DNA of 64,000 nucleotides from positions 150,124,941-150,188,940 of the forward strand of contig NC_090320.1 of the NCBI RefSeq assembly GCF_040869045.1. The letters run 5' to 3'. The position numbers and the translations under genes are program-made. The stretch comes from Eurosta solidaginis. Taxonomy: Eukaryota; Arthropoda; Insecta; Diptera; Tephritidae. Positions 10,339 to 20,692 of this stretch are shown one piece after another. The notes under the pieces are model-generated. The model worked only from the letters and a program-made list of their open reading frames with translations. It was not told the origin of the DNA and did not search any database. The stretch's first letter is position 1, and each line of letters begins with the position of its first letter.

Positions 10339-10598
10339 ACCAATCGAGCACTTTCGTTACGTAACATTCAGCTGTTATCCTTTTGTCTATCGTTTTGCAA
10401 TTCATAATACGAACACACGAAAGATGATCGTTTTGGAGACGATATCGTCAAACAGAATGAGGCAGTAAATGCTTTTGTTTTTGTATTCAATACTCGAATG
10501 TACCTAAATTTACAGCCTCATTCTGTTTGGCGATATCGTCTCCAAAACGATCATCGTAACAGCTGACTGTTACGTAGCGAAAGTGCTCGTCGATTGGT
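10339..10598. repeat. Large imperfect inverted repeat (foldback)
   Basis: The left arm (10339-10470) and right arm (10508-10598) are reverse complements, with an inner stretch of about 40 bases nearly perfect (TGATCGTTTTGGAGACGATA on the left). The left arm has an extra segment of about 45 bases. The loop (TTTTGTTTTTGTATTCAATA and following bases) matches part of 43940-43982. It lies about 90 bases upstream of the zeste-like gene start and may be a terminal repeat or MITE. Confidence 0.75.
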
Positions 10599-10684
10599 AT
10601 TCTGTATCACGAAAAGTTGCTACCAATACGAAAACAAAGTGTCAAAAGCAAGCAACAGGTATTCACCTATCGTTTTGGTTTAAA

Positions 10685-11640
10685 ATGAGCGACACAAACA
10701 AAAAAGTGAGTATTATTAATTAATTAGTTATTATTGTATAAAAAAACTTGTATTTTATATTAGAAGACTCAAAAAGACCACAAGCGCCCAATTCCTCGTG
10801 CTTGTTCATGAACTGGAAGAAAATGTGGATCTGGCCAGAGGAGCACCGGTATATGGCGCAAATAAAACTTTATTTGATGAGCAATAGGCCAAAATTGCGC
10901 AAAAAGTAAATGCCCACAGACCACCTCAAAGAAGAGCGAGTGAATGGAGAAAGGTGTTATATGTACATACATATGTATATCCAAATATTATTATTTTATG
11001 TTATTTTATAGATTTTTGCCGACCTCAAATGCCGCACCAAAAAAAAAAAATTGCGAAAAACGCGGCAAATATGAGTGCTACAAGTGACGGATCATTTCAG
11101 CCGTCTCCACTCAGCGAAGTGGAGGAGATTATAGACAGAATGCTGCTGATGACGAAAGGAGCAGCGCCAAGCGGAATGACACTTGGTGTGTCAAGGCCAT
11201 CGAGGGCAACGTCTTCCACAGCTGCAGTGCTAGTTGAATTCGCAGGAGTGAGTGCTATAGCAGGCCCAGTGTCCCCGACGCCACCATCTGCTTGTGCAAC
11301 GCCAAATTCCACAGAGGAAGTTAATACCAGCACGACCGCTGTAGTGACACCGAGCAGAGCGCAGCGCAGAACCACTCAGACTCAAACCTTCCAACACCAC
11401 ATTGCCGATTCGGCGATAATTCAAGCCGATGCAACCAAAGCACTAGTTGACGTGGGTGAGGCACAGACCAAGGCAATGGAAAATTAGCTGAAGCAGCTAT
11501 GCTACAAGCAGATGCTGCAAATTCCATTGCCAAGTCGTTAGAGGAGCAAGTTGCTATTTTTCTCGGCAGTCTGAGGCATTAGAAGCTATAGTAGCAAATA
11601 TGACTACAGAGTTTGTACGTGAGTCCTAAACTTAATTGTT
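10685..11640 (+). pseudogene. Zeste-like Myb/SANT DNA-binding protein
   Basis: A start codon at 10685 precedes a tiny exon and an intron (10706-10763). Exon 2 encodes SAQFLVLVHELEENVDLARG, GANKTLFDEQ, then a TAG at 10885-10887 where tryptophan is expected, then PPQRRASEWRK. A second intron (about 10952-11012, GTGTT..TTATAG) is followed by IFADLKCRTKKK and AKNAANMSATSDGS. The order fits the zeste-type Myb/SANT-like domain (Myb_DNA-bind_5). A run of 12 A's near 11039-11050 is one base out of phase with the downstream frame. Another frame change lies near 11485, after which an Ala/Gln-rich helix continues (KLAEAAMLQADAANSIAKS). Proteins of this kind often accompany PIF/Harbinger transposases. 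The convergent transposase at 14023-14900 suggests they were partners. Confidence 0.7.
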
Positions 11641-11683
11641 GTAAACTTTATTGTTTCTAGGTACCGGAGCGGTTCCTTGAACG

Positions 11684-12028
11684 ACGAGTAACAGAAGCTT
11701 AATAATAAGCAGCAACAAAAAGGAGTATCAACACTAAAAGCAGAAGAAAAACGAAAAGTAAAAGTCAAAATTTCCAAATGGAGAGGGACAATAGTTTTAG
11801 TGAATTGCGAGGATTTTTGCTAATTCAGTGCATTTTTCAAGAACCACTTAACTATGCATTGTTTGAAGAACGCCCTGTTTCAGATTATATTTTGAGCTGA
11901 TCCTTGCGATTCACTAAAACTATTGTCCCTCTTCATTTGGAAATTTCGACTTTTACTTTTCGTTTTTCTTCTGCTTTTAGGGTTGATACTCTTTTTGTTG
12001 CTGCTTCTGTTACTCGTACGTCGAGGAT
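11684..12028. repeat. Inverted duplication of about 130 bp
   Basis: Bases 11684-11815 reappear as their reverse complement at about 11895-12028 with a spacer of about 80 bases. The shared core includes GTAACAGAAGC, the region around CAAAAAG, and GGGACAATAGTTTTAGTGAA. The left arm follows directly after the zeste-like reading frame, so it may derive from its C-terminal coding region (Lys/Glu-rich when translated). Small differences (an Ala-type run, one codon) show the arms have diverged. Confidence 0.75.
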
Positions 12029-12214
12029 CTGATTCGGGACCTAGAAACAATGGTTCGGCCTTTCCAGACATAAGTATTCAACCAGAAGTACCTAAAAAGT
12101 TAAAACGAAGCTTTATGAAAGCATAAGTACCTTAATAAGATAGATAACAAGTTTTTTCTCACTAATTTATTTTTTGTGACAGTAAATGAATAAAAGGCTT
12201 GAACAATTTCGATA

Positions 12215-12763
12215 TACAGATGTGAACACAAAAATAGTAGTGGCACTTTTAGCAAGTTTCGATTCCAGTGCTAGTTTTTATCGAATTTCAACCAGTTTCG
12301 CTTCAGTTAAAATATTTTGTAGCTCATTCTATTTTAGTACAATAATGTGCTAATCTTATATCGATAAAAAGGCTTCCTCATTTTTGTCAATTTTTTTTCT
12401 AACAGACCTTAGAATTTTTTTCCATACAAATTTTAGAAGGGATTTTTTTTTTATAAAAGGAGAAAAATACGATGGTACGTTATAAAAAAAATTGCCAATA
12501 CTAAAATAGAATGAGCTACAAAACTGAATTCTCAGAAAATTTCTAAAAATTCTTGGTAAAAAGTTGCAAATTTTCATGAGACTCCGCTGGATTTTCCCGA
12601 TTTTTGAGTAAAGTTTTAAGCTACAACTTATATTCGTCTAATTATATATAATATAGGTCAATATATTTTTATAAAATAAATTGGAAAAATATTTTATCTG
12701 AAGCGAAACTTGCTGAAATTTGATAAAAAAATTGGCACTGGTATTTTTGTGTTCGCAACTGTA
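12215..12763. mobile_element. Tc1/mariner-like MITE with TA duplication
   Basis: The ends are inverted repeats of about 100 bp: TACAGATGTGAACACAAAAA at the left and the complement of TACAGTTGCGAACACAAAAA at the right. TA flanks both sides (12213-12214 and 12764-12765). A second inverted pair lies inside (12317-12339 against 12499-12524, TAGCTCATTCTATTTTAGTA). There is no transposase; the 549-bp body is AT-rich. The TA duplication and termini fit Tc1/mariner-type MITEs. Confidence 0.75.
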
Positions 12764-13240
12764 TAGTAAATATGTACTATAAAACATGGATCTCACAACA
12801 TATTTATTTTATGTAAAGTATAGATATAAAGATTTAGATATAAGTAATACTACAAACATGGATTTAATAGCTTATGCAAATAAAACAATAAAACAATGAA
12901 ATTTGTCGAAATTCATTATCAATCATAACTATTCATTCACATACTCATACTATATTTCCACCTAGGCTTTATTCGTGATTTAGGCCTCTGAAAAGATTTA
13001 ACGTTAAATCTTGCAAGTTTTATCATCAACGTCGATATAAATACTCTTGTTTTTATGAAATGAATTTTATGAATTGATACAAGCTATCAATATTATATTT
13101 GAGTTCTGCCACAACATTGCCTTTGACGCCCCAATCTTTAAACTTTTTATGAATGTAGTCATTATATATGGAGTTAAGAAAAAAACAAAACTAACCTAAC
13201 GCGCTCAAGTATTTCTTTTTCATAGCTGAAGCGATTTAAA
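12764..13240. other. AT-rich spacer, no gene seen
   Basis: I see only AT-rich sequence without coding signatures or clear repeats. Confidence 0.5.
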
Positions 13241-13473
13241 TCCATCATCCGAAGATTGTGTGGCTTTTAAGCACATTCGTATTAGACATTTTATAGAAAC
13301 GGCAAACAAAATCGTTAAGCACTTGCAACCATTTTGGGCGTCTTGCAGTTACTTTTGCTGAGCGATAATCAATTAGTTTTAGTACGGATGAATCAGAACG
13401 ACTCTCTGTAATACGTTCAATTAAGCTTATACCAGTTTGAGCAAAACACATATCGATACCACTGTTCTGCTGT

Positions 13474-14010
13474 TCAATATTGAACCTGTACCGATGCTGT
13501 ACCCAAAAGCGCTGGATCTATAACGCCCACGTCACCAGTTAATGTAAATGAATACGCATCGGATCTTACTTGTGAGCACCTAATTGAGCACATGCCAGCG
13601 CCCATATACACACAAATAACATATTGTTCATTGGCAATTTGTCGAGTACCTGTACCACCAATTGAATTTTGTAACGAATTGGCTGCTGAATCATAGTCAA
13701 AACTCGATACTGTGCCACTTGTATCCATATAGTATTGCAGCATCCAGTGGGAGCTTGTGTAGCTTGGTACATTCACTGAATGAGGTATATCCTTCGTCAC
13801 AAATTCCTGTAATAGTTATAGTTTTTTATTATTTCTTTTGTCGAATTTCTACCGATTTCGCAGGTCTTAACTTACCGCTTGTTCAAAGAAATCATCATAA
13901 CCATAGGCACGCACTATCAATGAATTGGTCAAGTCCGCCAATTTTTGTAGAAAAGTTTTAGTTTTCTTGGCATAATCTTCCAAACTGTTTGACTGCTGCT
14001 TTAAACACAT
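13474..14010 (-). pseudogene. CUB-domain-like exons
   Basis: Two minus-strand exons are joined by a 69-base intron (13875 down to 13807) with GTAAGT donor and TTACAG acceptor. The upstream exon (about 14010-13876) reads LEDYAKKTKTFLQKLADLTN and ends GYDDFFEQA. The downstream exon (13806-13474) reads DTSGTVSSFDYDSAANS, GTRQIANEQYVICVYMGAG and TGDVGVIDPALLGTASVQ. The second exon strongly recalls a CUB-type domain of secreted fly proteins (the usual GTSGTVxSFNYD, GTRxIAN.xYxIC and P.LLGTA pattern), with one expected Cys changed to Met. The frame closes at 13474. A possible continuation in another frame lies at 13451-13245. It sits directly after the Harbinger transposase frame, suggesting gene-fragment capture or insertion into a host gene. 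Confidence 0.55.
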
Positions 14011-14022
14011 GCGGAATCTCTT

Positions 14023-14900
14023 TTAAATGAGGCTTTCAGTTATTTGCATTCTTACATTAAAAGCTGCACTCGACGCTTCTTCATCGAGTAGTAGATCGTG
14101 ATGTACTTCCGAGAGATTGCCGCTGTTCAAACTCAGAGGCAGTTCATGCATAAACGAAATGCGTATATTGTGGATTGCGCAGCAAAGATTTATTATTTTT
14201 ATTGCTTTTTCAGCCGAATAATAAAGTCCCCTCGACCCTATGATACAGCGAAATCGGGTTTTCACCACTCCAAAGCAGCGTACGATAAGGTTTCGAGCTT
14301 TACAATGTACCTGATTGTATCGAATTTGAACCGCTTCTGAAGGGGCCCTAAATGGCGTCATTAGTACCTAGTAGCCAAAAATTCCTTTTTCCATTTTGAT
14401 ATTGTGTTCTCATATGCCGTTCTCATATGCTTCACTATGCTTCCATATAAATGAGTCGTAGTCTGCCCCTGAATGCCTTGAATCCACAAACGTTATGACC
14501 ATATTGTGGTCACATATCTATAGAAGGAAACAAAAAAAGCTGTCACCATAGTGAACGTAGCCTATCAGTATACATACTTACAACCAGCACATTTAAGCTA
14601 TAAAAGCCTTTCCGGTTGTGTTATAGGTGTTTCATATCTGCAGGAGGTGACTTGATCTGCACGTGAGTGCCATCCACGCAGCCAACAACACCCGGTATGC
14701 CGAATTTGGTAAGGAAGTGCTCTTTTACTGCACGTTCTTCTTCCTCACTACTCTTAAAATTGACCCACTTTTGGCTGAAATGATTCTCAAAAATGGATAA
14801 GCATTAATCAATGACATTCGCTACCGTAGGCTGGGCTGATAACTGCCTGTTGCCAAAAAACGCAGGAACGTGGATAATTTTAGTTGGAGAGGTAAATGCG
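14023..14900 (-). pseudogene. PIF/Harbinger (HARBI1-type) transposase
   Basis: In minus-strand order: QLSAQPTVANVI (about 14850-14810), a helix ending WVNFKSSEEEERAVKEHF, the first catalytic block FGIPGVVGCVDGTHVQI (near 14703-14653), a degraded middle with DSRHSGADYDSFIW (near 14480), and the C-terminal region KTRFRCIIGSRGLYYSAEKA followed by IINLCCAIHNI. These are the landmarks of Harbinger DDE transposases, which catalyse cut-and-paste transposition. Several stops and frame changes are present, and the catalytic middle is poorly preserved. The clean C-terminal stretch (14361-14023) ends with TGA. It converges on the zeste-like gene upstream in the window. Confidence 0.8.
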
Positions 14901-15435
14901 TGCTATGAAATGTATCCTTGAAATATATTTGTATTTAGTCAAAGATATGTTGAAATATTTCTTTGTTAACGCTAAAACGGAAGGTAGTGTAGGTCCCCAT
15001 TTTCGCCCGCAAACGTTCACTTCTTGCTTACGTTTATATATTACGGGCGGATGAAAAAATCGAATTTTACGATGTGTTGTCATCACTAATAAGATGAACT
15101 GATATACAAAATGAATGTATGTACATTTTTTGGGGAAATGAAATAGGATTTTGATATGAAAATATTTTTATGCCATATTAAAGGCTGCATATAAACATAT
15201 GTGTTTTTATGTATAAAGAGTGTAACTTTGTTTGATCTCATGGAATTTTATTTATGAATTGTTTTTGTTGTATGAGTGAATAAATCAATGATTTTGTTCA
15301 ATATAATTAGTTTTATTAGTCCCCCGAGAGATACCCCTTTTTTCTATCTGTTGTACCCCCAAATCCCCCAAATTTGTTATTATCTGGCCCCCTTTCGACA
15401 TTTTCGGTCTGGGAACCCTAAGCACAACTCAATGA
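14900..15435. other. AT-rich spacer, possible transposase leader
   Basis: No convincing gene. A short minus frame (15086-14880) has no recognised motif. The C-rich block at 15318-15420 (several CCCCC runs) is compositionally unlike the surroundings, but I cannot assign it. Confidence 0.4.
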
Positions 15436-15850
15436 TTGGATAAGGGATTTGGAATTGTCAAAGGAAAAGGCCGAACTACACGCCTCTCGTATGTTAAGGT
15501 AACATATTATAGAACTCGTCACGAACAATTTTCCAAGTACTATACGAAGGAGGACAGTGTTTGTTACTGCAAAGGCATTGCTGGTCTATTCAAACAATTT
15601 GGTGAACCATATGATTCAACAGAGTGGCGATTGTGCATAGACTACAATAAATTAAGTTTAAAGGCCGTATTATTGCATATTGGCAATCAAGACCCATCTA
15701 TCCCGATCGCGCACGCAGTAAATACGAAGGAAACGTATGAGATAATGCAAAAATTGCTCAAATTAATCAAATACGAAGAACATGATTGGAAAATATGTGC
15801 CGATCTTAAAGTCGTTGGAATGATATGTGGTCCAGTAAGCTGCAATTATT
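15436..15850 (+). pseudogene. Widespread arthropod element-associated protein, N-terminal part
   Basis: The frame reads FSKYYTKEDSVCYCKGIAGL, then STEWRLCIDYNKLSLKAVLL and SIPIAHAVNTKETYEIMQKL, then WKICADLKVVGM. This motif series is very common in arthropod predicted proteins that lie in repetitive DNA (usual form WRLFIDSSKRSLKAVLLHNG). Function is not known to me. Homology breaks off near 15840, just before the expected LGYTKFCCFLCEWD-type motif, although the frame stays open to 15939. The continuation is found at 22497-22853, so a long insertion split the gene. Confidence 0.6.
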
Positions 15851-17109
15851 CATCTTTTGAGGTTATTAGTGGACTAAGCAAAAAATTAATATTAGTAGTA
15901 GTATGCAAACAAAGAACATCAAGCACTTATATCCATTAACACACATTTACAGTCATGCTTCGTAACATGAATAACCGCTCATAAGCCACGAAGCAGTTCA
16001 GTACTCAATTGACTTATTGAGCCAGAAAGTCAACTGTGTTATACGAAAACACTAATTGGAATAAGTAAGACTAATAGTGCAATAAAATGAATATAGTCAT
16101 ATCAGTCTTCTGACGCTAGCAGCACAACGATGTGCACGAAACTAAACTGAATACAGCGCCAAAGTAAAACCGATGATAAACGAAGTATACAGTGTATTAC
16201 ACACGAAATCAAAGTGCTACTGATAGCGTTTTCTTTTCTGAAATAAATTGTTGCCTAAGTAAATGGTAAAGCCTTAATAGTGTTACTCCTACCCCTAGAA
16301 AATTGTCAACATTTATAGTGCATACAAAGAACATTTCACCTCACCATATTCACTAATATCACAAATCACACAAGAAGATTACGCGTTGCGCATTTGAACA
16401 TTAGATCATCTCTTTTTTATGGGCAATTCTTTCGTCATTTGCCTTTAGGTCTTGTTTTTTTCTCTCTTTCTTTATTCGCTCAAACAGTCAGCTGTGACGT
16501 AGATACGCAGAACGAGGCAATTTTGAACTTGTGAATGCGCAATCTGGTAGGTGGTCTGTGCCCTCATATTAACAGGGTATATGTGGAACTCAAGAGGGAA
16601 TTGAGAGTTTCACAGATGCACTGCCACACCGCCATTTTATACAGGGTAAAAGTGTAACGCTTTTGCGTTGCGAGCAGGCAACAATTTTCACAAAAGAACG
16701 AAATACCCCGTAAAGGAGTTTGCCTGTTTTTCAGAATAGAACAACAACCCTTGCGCGGCGTACAAAAAGCGTAACACTATAGCCAGAAAAGAAATCGCTA
16801 TGAGTTAAAGCGACTATGGCATCAGTTTATACTCAACAATGTCATATGTATATGTATGAGATATATGTGTTACGGGGCACTCGTATATATTTTCAATTTT
16901 ATGTGCTAATCACTCATAGTATTTTTGTCTGTACTTGACTAAGTACACACTTAGACACAATTTGTTGGCTCATGATTAAGTGCACAAATTTTATTAGTAC
17001 TCAAAGCAGATCTCTGATGTGGTCTACAAAGTCGATACACAAAATTCTGTTGCTTTCTATGCAAATGGGATAGCCGAGCTCGTCAAGACCACTACATCAT
17101 AAAGGATTT
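15850..17109. other. Inserted sequence without recognised genes
   Basis: This 1.26-kb stretch lies between the broken gene half and the LINE 3' end. It has no coding motif I recognise and no obvious terminal repeats. It might be a solo LTR or leader of another element, but I cannot show this. Confidence 0.4.
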
Positions 17110-17110
17110 G

Positions 17111-17130
17111 CCAGGTTAGGTTAGGTTGAA
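17111..17130 (-). repeat. CCTAA-type repeat at the LINE 3' end
   Basis: The plus strand reads AGGTTAGGTTAGGTT, so the LINE ends in sense with about three AACCT units instead of a poly(A) tail. Short tandem repeats at the 3' end are common in the I superfamily. Confidence 0.65.
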
Positions 17131-17239
17131 CTGGCCGGTCCATGAGGACCTCACATAGACCGATTGAGTCCGTAGTGTTACCAGAAGTTTGTTTTAACGA
17201 CCAAACTGAAAAACCCTATCAAAAACTAGGACCTATGTT

Positions 17240-20200
17240 TTAAAATAACTCCGTCCTATTGGCAAATACTAGAAGCTTCCTAGGACTTAAGCCACTTGCT
17301 GCTTCTAGATCTGACAGCTGTATCACTCCTAATAGCTGCAGTCTTAGCTTGGCAAGTGCAGGGCACGAGCACAGAACGTGCTCGATCGTTTCCTCCTCCA
17401 ACCCGCACTTCTTATATTTGCTATCACTGACCAAGCCTAATATAAAGGCATGTGACGCCAGAAGGCAGTGTCCAGTCAGAATACCCGTCATGAGTCTACA
17501 GTCCTCTCTTTTTAATGATAGAAGCAACTGTGTTAGTCTAAGGTTCGAAGACCTACACATAATTTTCGACACTTTACAGCCCCGCGCTTGAACCCACGCC
17601 TTTCCCGCTTGGTCGATCATGGTCACCTCTCGCCTTCGCCTAATCTCGCCCAGTCTAATTGGAACGTCTACGGAGCAAGCTTCAAGGGATGCGCCCCTTT
17701 TTAGCTTGTTCGTCCGCTTTTTCATTTCCATCTATTCCCTGCAACCCAATATAGATGTATGCTTCTCCCTGCCCCGATTCTCTCCAGAGACTGTTTACAC
17801 TATAACATGCATTTAGATGCTGTGCTATGCGAAATTATTGCCTTAATTGCTGATTGACTGTCAATATAAAAGTTAACACGGTTGCAGCTTAAGCTATTCT
17901 CTTCCAAGGTTTCTACTGCTTTGGTTACGGCTAATATTTCCGCTTGAAAAACGCTACAGTAATCCGGCAGCCTGTAGGATCTGCTTATTTCCGGATCAGC
18001 GCAGTATACCGCAGATCCTACTCTTTCCACTACTTTGGAACCATCGGTGTACACATGTATCGCCTCGTCCGCCATTTGCGCACACTTGCGCCAACCGTCC
18101 ACCTCTATTGTGGCCTTAAGATCTCCCTCGAAGCGCAGATAGGGAATCAGGTAGTCTGTTCGTCTTGTGATTGATGACGCTATACTACTATGGCCATATG
18201 GTCGGCGCTCAAGCTCCCCCGAAGCACCGAGCCTGGTTGCGGTCGTTAATGCATTGCTCTTTGCTACCAGGTCTACAGGTGTAATGTGCAGAATGGCATA
18301 CAGTGCAGCCGTCGGGGTTGTTTTCTGGGCTCCCGTAATGCTAAGCACCGATAGTCTGCATACTCCCTCTAATTTTTTGAGGTATGTTGTTTTTTGTGTG
18401 GCTTTCCACCAAACAAGAACTCCATAGTATAGAATAGGGCTTACAATCGCTGTAAAAACCCAATGAGAAAGAGAGGGCGATATGCCCCACGTACACCCCA
18501 GCATTCTTTTACATGCATAGAGTGCCGTTGAGGCTTTCTTGACCCTCTCCTCCACGTTGAGCTTCCATGACAGCTTACTGTCTAGGATGATTCCTAGATA
18601 TTTTTTGCAAGGTTTCTCCTGCAAGGTCACCCCTCCTAACTTAGGCCTAGTCCAATTTGGGACCTTGTATCTCTTTGTAAACAAGACCATATCCGTCTTC
18701 TCCGTATTGACTTTCAACCCGACATTAGATGCCCAGGTATGAATATCCCGAAGCGCCCGATCCATTAAAGAACTAATCGTTGGAAGGCACTTTCCACTTA
18801 GGACAATTGCAACGTCATCTGCGTAAGCCGTAAATTTTACGGGTCCCTCATCGAATTGCCTGAGCAGTTGGTTGATGACCAGCGTCCACAGCAGAGGTGA
18901 TAGAACCCTCCCCGCAGCGTGCCCCTGTCCACTGATTTCGTGACCTCGTACAATCCCCATTGTGATGTAATCTTTCTACAATTTAACATGCAGCCGATCC
19001 ATCTGATTAAGGCAGGATGTACTTTAATGTAAATAAGACCATCCATAATTGCCCATTTTGCAACATGATTGAAAGCCCCCGGCAATGTCCAAAAAGACTT
19101 CTAGAGCATACTCCTTATATTCCAGGGATTTTTCTATGCTTATTACCACCCTATGCAATGCGGTGTCTACCGACTTGCCTTTGGTGTACGCATGCTGTGT
19201 TGTGGAGAGCAGCTTTTCATCCACGTTGGAATTTATGTACACATCTATCAGCCTCTCAAAGGTTTTGAGCAGAAATGATGTTAAGCTAATGGGTCTATAG
19301 TCTTTGGGATACACGTGACCGATCTTCCCCGCCTTTGGTAGAAAAGCTACACGAGCAGTTTTCCAAGAGTGCGGTACATTATTCAGTCTTATGCACCCAT
19401 CGAATATTATTTTAAGCCATTCCACGACCGCCCTACTTCAGACTTGTAGCATGGCCCGGAATATACCATCTGGGCCCGGCGATTTAAACTTAGAAAACGT
19501 CTTCACTGCCCACTCGATCTTGATATCGGTCACCAAGCCCGGCACTACTAGCTCCGTGATCGAAGTGTGAGTGATGTCTGCTGGCTCTTCTAAACCGTCT
19601 GCCGATGGAAAATGTGTATCGAGAAGCACCTCAAGGGATTCCTCACTTTTACGTGACCATTCCCCGTTCTCTTTCTTTATTAGTCCCTGGACTATGTTTC
19701 CCTTTGCTAGGACTTTTTCCAACCGTGCTGTTTCGCTGGGGCACTCTATGTCCGCACAGAAACTTTTGCACGAGTTTCTCTTCGGCCTGATAATTTCACG
19801 CTTGTAGATCCTCAGTATATCCCTGTACTCGTCCCGACACTCTTCGCTTTCCGCGGTCTTTGCGAGCTTAAACATTTCTTTTACCTGTCTTCTTAGAAGA
19901 CTCAGCTCATTGCTCCACCACGGCGGCTTTGCTTTTCGTCTGAATCTTCTTAGAGGGCAAGCTTTGTTATACGCAGTCATAAGCGTCCTTGTTAGGAATT
20001 CATTCGACTCCTCCAGTTCCTCTACATTGGCAACCTCTTTGGGTTGTCCCAGTTTTGTTTCTACATGTTTCTGAGATTTAGTCCAGTTCATTGACCTAGG
20101 GTTTCTAAAGGTTCCTCCCTTCTCTACCCTCTTTAGGGGGATGCTGAAACTGATATACGCATGGTCGGAGAAGGATGGTCTATCAAGAACCATCCAATCA

Positions 20201-20690
20201 TACCTTGATATATCACCCTCGCAGCTCAATGTAATATCCAGAACATTACTGGATGTTGGACCAATGTATGTAGGGACATTTCCGCTGTTGGCTATCTGCA
20301 AATTGGTTTGCAGGATGTAACAAAATAGAGATTCGCCTCTCTCGTTAGTATCTGCTCTTCCCCACGCATTGTGGCGCGCATTTGCATCTGCGCCTATGAC
20401 CAACCGCCCTTTGCGCCCTTCCTGCTGTACTAGCCTTTTGCACTCCATCGGTGGAACCTCCGCAGCATGGGCCATTTAGCAGGACGCCAGGATAAATAAC
20501 TGCTTATTCTTTTGCTCAACGGCCATCGCTACGAGATCCTCAGTGGTGTAATTAGGCAGCATATATGAATGCAGCTGTTTCCTTACCATTACTACAGCTC
20601 GCACCCGTTCCTCCCGATGAGATCCACGGCTCCTGGATCAGCGCCACGTCAAACGAACCCTCCTCATGGGTTAGGAGGAGTTCGCTCGAC
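17240..20690 (-). pseudogene. LOA-like LINE ORF2 (endonuclease, RT, RNase H)
   Basis: In order: endonuclease remains (20690-20480: SYMLPNYTTEDLVAMAVE, stop), then VIGADANARHNAWGRADTNE, GPTSSNVLDITLS and SFSDHAYISFSI (20475-20100). A linker ends FKSPGPDGIF (about 19480). RT fingers and palm follow (19425-19024: KDYRPISLTSFLLKTFERLI, FLDIAGGF where FDIEGAF is usual), then TAYADDVAIVLS (near 18830) and GLKVNTEKTDMVLFTK. RNase H has HVYTDGSKVVERVGSAVYC (near 18050) and FYIDSQSAIKAI. The C-terminal zinc region has LTGHCLLASHAF and CGLEEETIEHVLCSCPAL. Breaks lie at 20476, about 19430, about 19030-18960 and about 17800-17731. ORF2 nicks the target and reverse transcribes the RNA; this copy cannot. 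Confidence 0.85.
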
Positions 20691-20692
20691 GT

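Noticed and set aside
16440..17100. Solo LTR between the split gene and the LINE
   Set aside because: No matching terminal TG..CA pair with target duplication could be shown by eye.
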